Shown: one piece after another, positions 42,256 to 53,600 of the stretch
Layout: every line of letters begins with the position of its first letter
Position numbering within the stretch: the first letter of the stretch is position 1
NCBI GenBank assembly: GCA_914767885.1
Contig: CAJZBQ010000010.1
Location: forward strand, 124,001-188,000
Length of the DNA stretch: 64,000 nucleotides
Direction: 5' to 3'
Source: Blepharisma stoltei
Lineage: Eukaryota; Ciliophora; Heterotrichea; Heterotrichida; Blepharismidae
The notes under the pieces: model-generated
The model's input: the letters and a program-made list of their open reading frames with translations, nothing else
What the model was told of the DNA's origin: nothing
Database searches by the model: none
Position numbers and translations under genes: made by a program

Positions 42256-45200
42256 TTATTCTTTTTTTGTAATTTCAACTGGCTTCCAATATGCAATGAG
42301 TCCTATGAGACATATTACATAAACAAACCCAGTTGTAACAATATCAAATAAATACTTGCTCCTCCTCCGTGAGTGAAAAAGCAGGTTTGCTAGAGAGATA
42401 TTAATTTTTTTAAAATATATATATATATAAATTTATAGTAAATGTTTTATTTCGAAATTTAAAAATATCCCAAAAACAAAAATTTATTCTTAAAATGCAA
42501 TTATATCTAAAATTAAACAAAATAGCTAGATATTTTTTAAACTAATTATCACTTATATTTTAAAATTTTTATATTAAAAAATTTTGGTTCGCTCACAGAG
42601 AGTGGGCTTTTTGGGCAAAAAATATGGATTTTTCCAATTTTTTTTTCGCTCACTGAGGGGAGTTAGGAGCGAAAATAGGCCAAACCATCAAATGCCTTCT
42701 ATTGATAGCTGTGTTTAGTGTCGTCAAAAGCATTGTAACTAGAAAATAGGCTGCTATATATGCTATTGTCTGAAAGGAATTGACTTTTCGTAGCAAAAAT
42801 ACTGAAAAGATACACAAAAAGCTTCCTAATGTGTTTAGAGTTAACAAAGCTCCTGACACATAAATATTGAATATCTCAAAACCTGTGAATGCTGATGCAA
42901 TTTGCAAAGAAGGAAAGTTGCAGCGATGACCTGTTGCATAAAAGTACTGTGAAGCTGTAAAAGATAAAAAAAGACTTACTAGTGCTGGATTGTTATTTGG
43001 GTTTGATTTATAAAACGCGTATATTTGTATATAAAATGTGAGCATTACTATTGGTGAAGAGTATCCCAAAATCAAAATCAGACTTGGAGTGAGTCCACAA
43101 ATTAGTTTTAATGGATCAGTTGTTATTATACTAATCCCACACAATATATAGCTAAGTCTTGGCAGATAGCTTTTTATAAGAATTGATGGGTCAGGACTAA
43201 TCAAATTAAAATCTTGCAAAAATCAATAGTAAAGTACAGCAAATAAATTAGCTTCGGTTAAAATCATGCTTATTTTTTTCTCTTTTAACAAAGACCAAAA
43301 TAGATAAAAGAAAAGAAAAATTGGGATATAAACCATAAACAGAGGGTTCATAATGATATGATCAAAAATCGTGAATTTCATGCTCTATATGGAATTTACC
43401 TCTTTTTGAGAAACAATATCTAGAGCAGCAGAAAACCTTATACATACTGCACAAATTGCCAATCACTGTTTATTAGATGACTTCTCATTTGAAAAATAAA
43501 GTAAAAATATTTGCAATAAGAATCGAAGAACTTGGTCTTCTTTGACAATATAAGAATTAGAAAATAAGCAATAGCCATGGAGGCATTGGAATAAAAATAT
43601 TAGCCAAAATTCTTTACTTGGCCTTTTCCAAATTTTGATGTGCGTAGCAAGGTAGCCTAAAAACAAAGCTGCCATAATAATTGGATGAATAAAGCAGCTT
43701 AAACTTGATATAGTTATAATAATCTCTATTCTATGCATATCAACATCTTGCGTAACTAATAAAATTATGCAAATGAATGACAAACTAATAATAAAACCTC
43801 CAGTTGCCATATACCAAATATCAAATTCAGTTCATATCATCCTACACATCCCAGCAGCGTTATTTATAAATGTGAGAAAGTCGCTAACATTAACTTGCTT
43901 TTGGCTTTTAAAGTTAAAATCCAAAATCTCGAAATCATGCAGCAAGTTTTCATAGTACGGCTCTGGCAATTTCTTTATTTTTGTATCATAAATACTCAAG
44001 TAATTATTTATTTGTCAAGAATTGATATAGAGTGCATCTACTATACTTTTGCCATTTAAAAATAGCTCAGGGATAATAGCGCCTAAATTATTAAAAGGAA
44101 TCCCAATTCCCAATAATATACTTAGTGTCGGAACAATATCAATTTGGTTCAGCGTGTTTCTAGGACCAATAGGAAGATCATGTGATCTATAATAAAATGG
44201 CTTTTTCGAGTATGCAAAAAGTGCTGAATTTGTCTCTTTTCTTGACGTGCCTCCATGATTTCCATCATCAGTCATTCCATGGTCTCCAAAAACTAGCAAT
44301 AAAGTATCCTCATCAATATTTTTTATGATTTTCCTAATAAACTCATCAACTTGTTTCAATTTTTGCACCATAGTAGGATGATTTGCATAATAAGTATGTC
44401 CAACATGGTCTACTCCCAGCATATGTCCAATTATGAGCGTTCAATCATCATTGTTAAGTTCTTCTAGCAGATGCTTACTCTCTCCCCCTCCGTAAGCAAA
44501 CAAAACCATCGGAAAAAATCCCTATCTTTCTCCATGAGTGAATAAAAAATTTTAAAAAAAATATTTTAATATATAAGTGGCAATTATTATAATAAATATC
44601 TAGCTAATTCTGTTTATTTAAACAACCTGTATTCTTAAACATAAATTTTAAAAATTAAATTAATATTCGCTTTAAAATTATTTCAAACTGGGATTTTTTA
44701 AAAATTTTAAACAAATTTTAAAACAATTTTCTATAAAGTTATTTCTTAAAATTAAAATTAACACTACTCCGTGAGATCAAAATTTTTTGTTAACTTAGGA
44801 GGGGAGGATTTAATAACTCCTTGATCAACTGTATGCAAGTCTTTGACATTAAAGCTATCAAATGGAAATTCTCTGTGAAAAGCTTTAGGATAAAGCCCAA
44901 TTCATGTGTCATCTCCCATGAAAATTGATGTTTTATTCTGCAGCTGAATTTGGGTTAGCAGATTATCCTCATCTACATTATTGCTGTGGAAATTATCTCT
45001 AAAATCAATAAAAGTTGGCAAAGACCCAGTCGTGATCCCTTTGATCCTTTGCATTGTCACAGTAGGCGGATCAGCAACAAACTCAAAGAGCCAGCTGTTG
45101 TTTCTCTGAGATTCCAAAGTATCTTCAAAAACGGTCAGCTGATTAGCGTAATTTGTAGTGACATTTGACTTATAGGCAAAGTCATACCTTAGCGCATCTA

Positions 45201-45817
45201 CTAATAAAAGGACTGCTCTTTTAAATTGCGGGGCTGGCTGCAAGTGATGTTTTGCTGATTTTTCTTTTATTTCATACCTAGTAAGATTAAGTTTAGATTA
45301 AATGACTTAAGATCTCCCAGATTTGATGCCTCCGCGCCCTTTCGACTACCGAACCCTTATTTAGAGAGAGACCCTCTGTGCTGCACATCTGGTGGGCGCT
45401 ATAGAGGTAAAGGTGAGCCCGATGCCCCTATGGATCACCTTAAGGAAGGGTGACACCCAGGGAAAAAAATCAAGGCCCTCTAAAATTGTGAGTAAAATGA
45501 ACCTGTCGCCCAAAACCATCCGGATATTCAATAGATGGACTGGAATGGCTACTACCTGGCTCCCAGGGTCACCCACTCCATATGGCCGCAGTGCAGCAAG
45601 CTTAGGATAGAATCAAAGGGCCTGAACCTTGACTTCGGTTATAAAGCCATTTTGGAGCCCAAAGCGTTGCGTTGCCAGCAAGGATACATTTTGTTGCAAC
45701 CACCATATTAATTGTATACCTGGTAAGGAAAAATCCCAAGCTGTAATAATAGCAGCCAACTGCAGAAATAAGGCAAATAAATGCCAAAGCAGCAATACTT
45801 TTACATTTACCTTCCAT
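42256..45817 (-). CDS. PIGO: GPI ethanolamine phosphate transferase 3 (PIG-O), split by three IESs
   Basis: 855 residues once 42356-42662, 44475-44809 and 45287-45638 are removed; the sum is a whole number of codons. The N-terminal anchor (SLGFFLTRY) precedes an alkaline-phosphatase-like catalytic domain: LLLVDALRYDF, GITTGSLPT (nucleophile Thr), FMGDDTW, GVDHVGHTY, FGDHGM (metal ligands). About a dozen membrane spans follow, ending in NRRHLMVWPIFAPKYLFDIV, a PIG-O hallmark. It adds ethanolamine phosphate to the third mannose of GPI in the ER, the link to protein. Its stop-to-start neighbour is the papain-like gene, 23 bp away. Confidence 0.9.
42356..42662 (-). mobile_element. MITE-type IES in PIGO (3' part), imperfect pointer
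   Basis: 307 bp. The ends are TTGCTCCTCCTCCGTGAGTG and CGCTCACTGAGGGGAGTTA. One pointer reads TTG, the other TTA; either choice keeps Pro at the junction (IFAP-KYLF). Confidence 0.82.
44475..44809 (+). mobile_element. MITE-type IES in PIGO (catalytic domain)
   Basis: 335 bp, TTA pointer. The left arm CCCCCTCCGTAAGCAAAC and right arm AACTTAGGAGGGGAGG match the family. The join gives DQGVIKHLLEELNNDDW, as in PIG-O. Confidence 0.85.
45287..45638. mobile_element. 352-bp IES in PIGO with retroposon-like GC-rich body
   Basis: TTA pointer at 45287-45289 and 45639-45641. Removal joins PKWLYNLTRYEIKEK in frame. Most of the interior (about 45310-45610) is GC-rich and shares GTGAGCCCGATGC with GTGGGCCCGATGC in the SINE-like insert at 20.1 kb. 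No clear target duplication remains. Confidence 0.68.
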
Positions 45818-45840
45818 TATTATGAAGTAATTACTAGAAT

Positions 45841-46914
45841 TTAAGGAGGAGTGCCTGCAACTGGATAAGAAGGAACCATGTTGACTCCACAAACTCCTTG
45901 TCCACTCGTTATTCCAATCCTTATGTACCCTTTTTCACCCCAGTCTGGACCCCATGAGTTTTTAATAATCCAGTAAGGGTTGCTGGTGGTATTAGAATAC
46001 CCAACTATAAGGACACTGTGGTCCAGTTCTGTTCCACAGTTTCTTGTTACGATCCCTGAGCGGTAATTTTTCCATGCTACTTCATTAGCCTCCACTACAA
46101 TTGCGACTGGCTGCTTTGCAACAGCTGTTAGCAATGCTGAAGGAGTGTTAGCTTTTACATTAATGAGCTTGGATACGTACACAACAGGATTAGCAATTAC
46201 TGAAGACTTGCAAGTGCTATTAGTCGCTGTATATGGGTATTTTTGTTCTGCTACTAAGCCATTCTTTATTGCAAAATTAAAAGCAAAATCATTGGCACCT
46301 CCAGCACATTGATGGTTTCCGTATGATTTTGAGCAATCGAGTACTTCTTGAGCAGAGCAAGCTATTAATGAGTGTCCTGCTAAAAACCAAGCACTTTCAA
46401 TAGCGCCAACAGAAGCAAATGCATATCCACTCTCGCATGGTCCTTGGGTTTGAACTGCTGTTACTGCGCCTTTAGTCCTTCAATCAACAGCTGTTGGAAT
46501 ATCAGAAAACTTTTCTTCTTCTATTTCTCTGTTTCTTGTATAGCCATAATAGCTTGACAGGTAAATTTTTTTGAATTCTTCAAAAGTCATGTCTGAAAAC
46601 TCATTAATTCCTAATGCCCATTCTAGATTTAGGGAATTATGAACCCTTACTAGTTCAGAATTTTGTTTATAAATGATCAATCTTTGTTGATATTCTTCCT
46701 CGCTTGCGTAATTTTTATGATATTTTATGATGAAATCTTGGAATTCTTCTTCTAGCAGCTCAAATGCTTGAATTGCGAATTTTGAAGGTTGAGCAGGACG
46801 CAAATTGGTAGAAAAAGCAAAAACTCCAGCAATTGTTAGGACTCCAAAAAGACAAACGGCTAATTTTTTTGTGGAGGATTTGTGATAGGTTTGGTGAAAG
46901 AATGGGTCTGCCAT
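45841..46914 (-). CDS. Papain-like (cathepsin L type) protein lacking the catalytic Cys
   Basis: 357 residues. A hydrophobic anchor (LAVCLFGVLTIAGVFAF) at 19-35 precedes an I29-type inhibitor prodomain (FIIKYHKNYASEEEYQQRL ... NLEWALGINEFSDMTFEEF). The C1 domain has the oxyanion Gln (QTQGPC), QCAGGANDFAF, the active-site His (ELDHSVLIVGY) and the Asn (IIKNSWGPDWGEKGY). But the usual CGSCW reads CESGY, so the nucleophile Cys is Gly. Mature Trp is TGA-coded (VDWRTKGAV). It is probably an inactive pseudoprotease or a protein binder. It is compactly packed between PIGO and the HPC2-like gene, all on the minus strand. Confidence 0.85.
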
Positions 46915-46936
46915 TTATTAGATAAACTAAAATTTA

Positions 46937-48088
46937 TTAATCAACTTCTTCACATTTCACTTTTACAAAAGAGTCAAAAAATCTATCATTTCCTGAGGAA
47001 TATCTTCCTTTCAATGGGACTCTTATAGTTCCATACCCATTCATTTGTTTGGAGCTTTCTTTAAGTGATAAGTCTTTGAAGTCGATCTTATTATTGCATG
47101 CAAGGTTTAATTGTGGAATTATTTTGGCTTCTTCTTCTTTGTAGGTCATCTTTTTCTTATATTTCATGAATTTCTCATTGAATGAGTTTTTCATGGCAAC
47201 GAATTTTTCTATTGCGTCTAAAAGCTTATTAAACTCATTCTTGATGTCTACGTTTAATTGAAATTCATCACTTTTAGATTCACTCATAAGCTTTTCTTTG
47301 AGCGATTTGAGCATTTTTGCTACTTTTTTGCTTTGCTCTGTGCTTTCTTTTTGCTTTAAAAGCTTTTCTACAGCTTTTTCAGCTGTATTAGTATTCACAT
47401 GGAGAATTTTTCCTACAATTTCATATAAGTTTTGAGTATCAATATGCTCATGCTTTAGCGTAAATTCCCCTAAATCCAGCAAAACTGGGAAAGCTTCTTT
47501 AGGGATCGGTGGATTATTTCCCCTGATATTTTTACATTTTTTTTGCAATTCATTTAAGTACTCATGCACTAAATCATTATGATCACCAAAGCTGACTCTT
47601 TTCCTTTTAAACTCGCAATCAAGGACACTTTCTACACTTGAAATCTCTTCTGGATACTCCACGAAGAATCCTTCTTTTACAGCTTTTTCATATAGAGTTT
47701 CGTCTTCAAACGAATTATCTTTTATTTCAGAATCATCAATAAACTCATCTTTTAAGTCGTAAAACTGGCTAAGCAGCTCACTTTCTGAACTTGAAGTGTC
47801 AGGCTCTCGCTTGGCTTTTTTGCGCTTTTGAACTGTTTTTTCGAACTTGCTAAGATCGCCGAAGTTTTCAAGCCTGTAAAGCATGTTTCTCATCATAGCA
47901 TGGTAAGAGTATTTTGACTCTGTTGAGGTTGAGCTCGTTTCGCTGATTTTTTGGGTCATGTTAGCTTCAAATAAATCGACATAAGAGACTTCTCGAGTTT
48001 TTGTGATGGAAAAATGAAACTTAACTGACTTATTTGTGATCTTTATAGGTGTGACAGCTTTAGAAGAGGGTGCTATATTTCCTTGCAT
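46937..48088 (-). CDS. HPC2/ubinuclein-like histone chaperone subunit
   Basis: 383 residues. A conserved HUN-type (Hpc2-related) segment lies near residue 115: QFYDLKDEFIDDSE, then a Phe/Tyr-rich strand (KEGFFVEYPEEI). A helical middle domain (residues about 170-330, FPVLLDLGEFTLKHEHIDTQ) resembles the UBN conserved region. The N-terminal HFSITKTREVSYVDLF may act as the HIRA-contact part. HPC2/UBN1 works with HIRA in replication-independent deposition of H3.3-type histones. The assignment rests mainly on the FIDDSE motif. Confidence 0.7.
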   Translation of the reverse strand: MQGNIAPSSKAVTPIKITNKSVKFHFSITKTREVSYVDLFEANMTQKISETSSTSTESKYSYHAMMRNMLYRLENFGDLSKFEKTVQKRKKAKREPDTSSSESELLSQFYDLKDEFIDDSEIKDNSFEDETLYEKAVKEGFFVEYPEEISSVESVLDCEFKRKRVSFGDHNDLVHEYLNELQKKCKNIRGNNPPIPKEAFPVLLDLGEFTLKHEHIDTQNLYEIVGKILHVNTNTAEKAVEKLLKQKESTEQSKKVAKMLKSLKEKLMSESKSDEFQLNVDIKNEFNKLLDAIEKFVAMKNSFNEKFMKYKKKMTYKEEEAKIIPQLNLACNNKIDFKDLSLKESSKQMNGYGTIRVPLKGRYSSGNDRFFDSFVKVKCEEVD

Positions 48089-48167
48089 TTATAATATCTT
48101 TATACCGCTCTAAAGATGGCTTAGAAAAGCGACTTAATAATAAAATGGCTGAAATTCATTAAAAGAT

Positions 48168-49316
48168 TTAATTAAAGATAGCTAGAATGTAAGTGAAAAA
48201 GACGAGTTCAAGCATTGCTGCTCCGTCATCTTGGTCATCATATTTTTTATATAGTTCTTTGTAGGAAACATAGCTTGGATAGAATGTTTTAAGCACACAG
48301 TCTTGAGTATCCTGAATTTGTGGATAATAACTCATATATAAATACCAATACATTAATGCATAAATACCTTTTGTATTGCCCCAAAAGTCTAAAATGCACT
48401 GGGACTCAAATCTTCTTAATGTGTTACATTGGCTACTTGAAGTACTGAAAAGCCAAGATTTGAGAGCTGCTTCATATTCTATTACAGGCCCATCTCCAGG
48501 GATCAAGCTGCAATAAGCAGCTCCAGTAGGATTCAGTCCACATACACAGTCAGGCAAAAAATTAAACTCATGATGAGTAAAGTTACAGTCTGTAGCTTTA
48601 GCATTCAGATCACACGGCCATGGAATTATATGGGTATTTTCAAACTTTTCATAGCATTTAAAACCTCCATCTCTCTCACGGCAAAGATTATATTTGCAAA
48701 GATTGCTTTGATGCTCCCCACATATAGCAACAAATTCATCATTTTTTATTGACCAGTATTGAACACAAGCGTTCTCGGAAGAATCAGTAGTTGAAGTAAT
48801 ATTGCAGCCAGCATAAGGCACACAATCAAAATCAGCTCGGCAGCCTTTGCTTCCGGCCTGAATTAAAGGGGCACATTTCATAGATCCTGGAGTTCCCTGA
48901 CAAGACAATCCTGGGTTGCAATAATTGCTATCAGTGCATGCTACGCCTGATGAAAGTCCTACGCAGATTCCATTTGTGCATGCGGTTGAATAAATAGGAT
49001 TGCAGTCTCCAGTTTGAGTACATTTTTCTCCAGGCCAGCTTAGCTTTGTCTGAGCAGTTTGGCAGGTGTGGTTTCCTGGATTTTCACCTTTCAACATGCA
49101 TGACTCTGTGGATTGAGCACAAGGATTTACATAATATGTGTAATCTGATTCATCATAATAAGCGCATTGGCTTTGCTCAAAGGTTTGAGAAGATTTTTTG
49201 CATGCATATGAAGGGCAAGAGGGAGCAGATGCTTTATTTTCTTCAATATCATAGCGATAGGAGAAAACGGCTTGAGGGAGAATAAGAAGAGCAAAAGCAA
49301 TTAAGGGAGCAGCCAT
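48168..49316 (-). CDS. Cys-rich surface protein with GPI-type ends
   Basis: 382 residues from MAAPLIAFALLILPQAVFS, a better signal peptide than the 15 codons open upstream. Dozens of Cys are spaced in EGF/furin-like pairs (GEKCTQTGDCNP, ACTNGICVG, GLSCQGTPGSMKCAP). The C-terminus is small polar residues (DDGAAM) followed by a hydrophobic tail (LELVFFTYILAIFN) with no charges after it, the pattern of a GPI-attachment signal. Expected at the cell or ciliary surface. Fittingly, PIGO of the GPI pathway lies 2.3 kb away, though this need not mean more than chance. Confidence 0.68.
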   Translation of the reverse strand: MAAPLIAFALLILPQAVFSYRYDIEENKASAPSCPSYACKKSSQTFEQSQCAYYDESDYTYYVNPCAQSTESCMLKGENPGNHTCQTAQTKLSWPGEKCTQTGDCNPIYSTACTNGICVGLSSGVACTDSNYCNPGLSCQGTPGSMKCAPLIQAGSKGCRADFDCVPYAGCNITSTTDSSENACVQYWSIKNDEFVAICGEHQSNLCKYNLCRERDGGFKCYEKFENTHIIPWPCDLNAKATDCNFTHHEFNFLPDCVCGLNPTGAAYCSLIPGDGPVIEYEAALKSWLFSTSSSQCNTLRRFESQCILDFWGNTKGIYALMYWYLYMSYYPQIQDTQDCVLKTFYPSYVSYKELYKKYDDQDDGAAMLELVFFTYILAIFN

Positions 49317-49379
49317 TATTGTTTTGAATGTATTTAGCAATTTAATGGAAATAACCTGCAAGTAAAAATTATTTAATTA

Positions 49380-50384
49380 TTAATCAATTCTATTAACTTC
49401 CATATTAAAGCTATTATCTCTGCTAGTTTGCCCAGCCATAATTGTATTTGTCAATTTTTTCTCTGAGAGCTCTTCATTTTGAAATAATTTATTTACAAAT
49501 TTGACTCCTCTTATCAAAAAATTTGGGCTCTCATCTTCATATTGACTCACAACCCTATGTGGCTTAAACTGGCAGCTTCCTCTTTCTGATTTCAATCAAT
49601 ATAAAATATTTTTCATACAAGACCCTCTATGATAAGGCCCAAACAGTTTAATCGGCCACAGATTTTTTATTTTTTCATTAGTTGTCATATTGACAAAAAG
49701 TAAATATATATGAAAACTATACAGCCCAAAAACAATCCACATTGCAATAAATGCAAAAATAATAACAATAATTGAAGGAATTATTTCGTTGCTAAATTCC
49801 CCATTTACTTCTTTTTCCAGGATGTGCGCCAGGCTTACTGCGAAAGAAGAAAAGTCTAGGCAAGTCGCAATAGAAAGGTATGTTATAAAATATTTGTAGT
49901 TTCTCTTACCTATGCAATTTCCGATATAAGGGCAGTGATGATCAAATTTCTCCACGCACAAATTGCATAGTGAGCAGTGGGAAGACCTTGGAGGCCTAAA
50001 AATCAAGCAAGTGCGACAGAATTTCATCTTAACCATATTCCCATTGTGATGAAAAATAATTGGTTTCGGCATGCCTATAAGCTCGTTTAATGCTGCATTA
50101 GTTTTTGAGATATAAGGAGGAATTTGTTTTGGGATATATCCAGGGTCAGAAGTTGCTACTTTAAATTGAGCACAAATTGTCGAGACTAATAATATTATTT
50201 GAATTATCATTGGGGCTGGGTTATCGTTTTCAAGAAAAAAGTTGCAAGGGTATATTATGCTGATAATTACCAAAAAAGTGATCAGGGTCGCTGATAGAAC
50301 ACCTCGATATCAGTCTGGACCTAGCATAAGCTTTCCTTTGCAACAAAATTTGTTTTTTCCTTGTCAGGACTTGTAGAGTTCCAT
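49380..50384 (-). CDS. DHHC-type palmitoyltransferase
   Basis: 334 residues with the ATG at 50384 and three TGA-coded Trp (including KSWQGKN and GPDWYRG). Four membrane spans. The zinc-binding Cys-rich domain reads KFCRTCLIFRPPRSSHCSLC, then CVEKFDHHCPYIGNCIG, with the catalytic Cys in DHHC. A following NYKYF and TTxE-like MTTNEKIKN are typical. It transfers palmitate to Cys of membrane proteins, in Golgi or plasma membrane. Confidence 0.92.
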
Positions 50385-50417
50385 TGATTTAAATTTTGAA
50401 TGGAGTTTTATTATTGC

Positions 50418-50658
50418 TACTCCTCATCCATGATAAAAAAAAAATTATATATAAACTTTATAATAATTTGTTTTTTTAAAATTAAAAAATTGAAAGTAAA
50501 ATTAATTTATGATAAAATTAAGAATTAGCTAGAGATTTTATTATAATCATATTATTTATACAATGAAATATTTTATAAAAATTTTTGCTCTGAAAAGAAT
50601 TTTTTTCTTCCCTAAAATAGGGACTTTCTAATGGTTTCTCGCTTATAGAAGAGATGAG
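50418..50658 (-). mobile_element. MITE-type IES, reverse orientation, intergenic
   Basis: 241 bp. The ends TACTCCTCATCCATGA and TTCTCGCTTATAGAAGAG...AGTAA match the family, with the interior core reversed. It sits between the DHHC gene start and the Rdx gene start. Confidence 0.65.
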
Positions 50659-50690
50659 TAAGTGATTGCTATTCGCTTAATAATACTAAA

Positions 50691-53600
50691 ATGGAATCAG
50701 GGCAAAATGATGTTGTGATCGAGCACTGGTAACAGTTACTTACTCCCTAGTTATATCTGAAGAGTATTTTTCTCAATATTTGAGTTAAGTAGATATCATG
50801 GAAAAGACAATATGTTCGTTTTAAGCTCATGCAATATTTTTTATATAATACTCATACTACTTTTAATAATATTATTTTTCTCACTGAAAAATGTCGATAA
50901 ATGAAAAAACTGGTCTTATAAGATTCTACACTATTACACAAATAAGTAGTACTCGCAATAAAATATATCTTTATTAACTAACTCTCTCAGTAATAATTAA
51001 AGATTGTTTATTTATGGGAGGTTTTAGTACAAAAATTTAAAGTAATAAATTTATTTCCATGGGCATTTTCAAGTAAATGTCAAAAATGCAAATTTTGACA
51101 TTTACCGTCTAATAATAGGAAAAAATTTTATCTGTTAATATAAAATTTACTTTTGAAAATTTTATGCAAAATATCCACAAATAGCAAGAATTGGTTATTA
51201 CTAGGATGAGTAAGTAAGTTAGTAAAAATTGTAAGGCCCATGATTGGTGCACAAAGCATGAAGAAGCAAAATATACTTCATTTTATGAGAAGACCAGAGC
51301 GGAGATCGAGTCTCAATGTCCAGAAGTTATTGTTCATGAAAACTATGAGCACCCCATGCTACGTCAAATTTTAGAAGCCAGCTCAAAACGAAGCCCTTTT
51401 CCAAAGCCTTCATTTCCAAGGATGGGTTCATTTGAAGTTTATTTTCGCGGACAAGTAATTTCATCGAAGCTCCAGTCTGGTGTTTGGCCACACCCAGGGG
51501 CAGTTGCAAGCAAAATTCGAGAAATTTTAGATGGTGTCCAGCAACCCCGCCAAGCAAAAACTCAAAACGATTTTAATCCTCGAAAAAATAATGCCTCACC
51601 ACCAAGAGCTGCTCAAGCAACCCAAAAGCCAAAGCAAGCCCCAGCAAAGCCTGCGCAAGCAAAGCAAACTGCCAGTAGAGGTAATGAAGAAGTGAGGAAA
51701 GCAGAAGAGCCTAAGATAGAGCAGCCTAAAAAAATTCATAGTCCTGAGTATGATTACAATTTTGAAAATGACTCAATGCCAAGGTCTCCTGTCCAGCAAC
51801 CCTACGAAGAGCACGAAGCTCACCCAAAGAAAGAAGAAAAGCATGAAATTATTAAAGAACAGCCTCCACACCATGAAGAGATAAAACATGAAACGAAACC
51901 GGCTGAAGCGGCACATGAAGTTCACCAGTCTTTTCATAGTCAGAATTCAGAAGTGCATGAAAATGTCCATCATGAGCCTCATAACCATACTGAACTTCAT
52001 CAAACCCCCCAAGAAGAGCCTCACTATAGTGAAGCCCAAAGCCGGCAAGACCCATCGTATCAGGAAGAGTCATATCATGAAGAGCACAAGAGTTTCCATG
52101 AAAGCCAGCATGAAGATCCTTCTCATCAGCCTTCATACCAGCAAACTCCAACTAACCAGTCATATCATGAAGCTCCTTCTCAAAAGTCATTTGCGCAAGA
52201 AGAATCAGCCCATCAGACTCCATCCCACTATAGCCAATCTCATACAGGCTCTGCCCAGCAAACTCCATCACATCATGAAACTCCTGCTAACTTCCCACCT
52301 CTGTGAGTTAGCAAAATCATTGGGAAAAATTCCTATATTTTCAATAGTAAAAATCTGCTTTCCGTATCAGAACAAAAAAATTGTTTTTAGAATATTTAAT
52401 GAAATAATCTATTGATATATAAGTGATAATTATTATAATGAAAACTCTAGCTAATTCTGTTTAATTTTAAACAACTGCATTTTAAAACATAAATTTTACA
52501 AATTAAACTAATTCCCGCCAATTTTTGAGAACTGGATTTCTTGAAATTAAAAAAAAATACTCTTCACAATTTTCGAATTTTCGCCATCATTGGCGAATGT
52601 CCATTGTCCCAACAGAAGAAAAAGAAACCAGATTCTGAGGCTGAGCACAAAAATCTCGGCCTCAGAGGGCCACGGAGTTGGATGAAGGCGACTTTTCCGG
52701 GGTGGGCGGCGGCTTGGGCTGACTGGGCCTCCCCTCGACCCACAGACGAGAAGACCGACGGCGCAATGCCAATCAGGCACTTCTGGAGGAGCATTATGCT
52801 GCCTGTAAATGGCGGAGGTAGTTCCAGAAGGAGGCTTTGGACGTTTCCCTCATACCCTGAGCACTACCAGGGGTAAGAGAGTCCTTTGCTGAAAATTTTG
52901 GCCCAAGCAGGTTCGGGTGAGTCTCCCCGAAAGATGTCGACGTCACCATTTTTGATGACGTCGACAGAAAAGGGCGTTAGGTGGCTTTAGTGCTTAGTGC
53001 CACATGAAGCACGAAGCTGAAGTCCGACTGGCTAGGGGCTGAAAGAATTCCCGCTTAACCTCTCTAACTAATCTCTCTCTCACAATTTTCAGATTAGCAC
53101 TCTGCATATAATTTTTTTTGACCTGTGAAAGTCTGTAAATTTCAGGTTTTCATGTATCAAAACAATTTTGGCATTTGGAGTGCCAATCAGAAATCTAATA
53201 TACTATATAATTTTTTTAAAAAATTTTACTCCAATGGAGGGAGTAAGGAGCAGGAAGATCCTTCACGTTCGGAGCACTACACTGAAGAATTCCATGAAAG
53301 TGACCGCGGAGAACCCGAAAAGCAGTCTTACTCTGGAGAGTATGAAGAAGGCTCTCAAAAAGGTGAAGAAGCAGAATCTAACCATGAAGAACATCAAGAA
53401 AATCCAGAAAATGCTGAAGAAAATTCTTATGAAGTAATTTATATATTAGAATGAAGCCTATGAAGCCGAAAAGCAAGAACCTATCACAGAACCTCCTTAT
53501 CCTCTAACTAGCAACATTGCTGCAGACATTCTTGTCGGCGAAACCAAGCAGAAGAAAATTTCTATTTCAAACGACTCTGATGAGGAGCAGCAATACCACA

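Noticed and set aside
52541-52876. Overlapping short ORFs on both strands
   Set aside because: They lie in the nested retroposon, have no domain, and start in MITE sequence.
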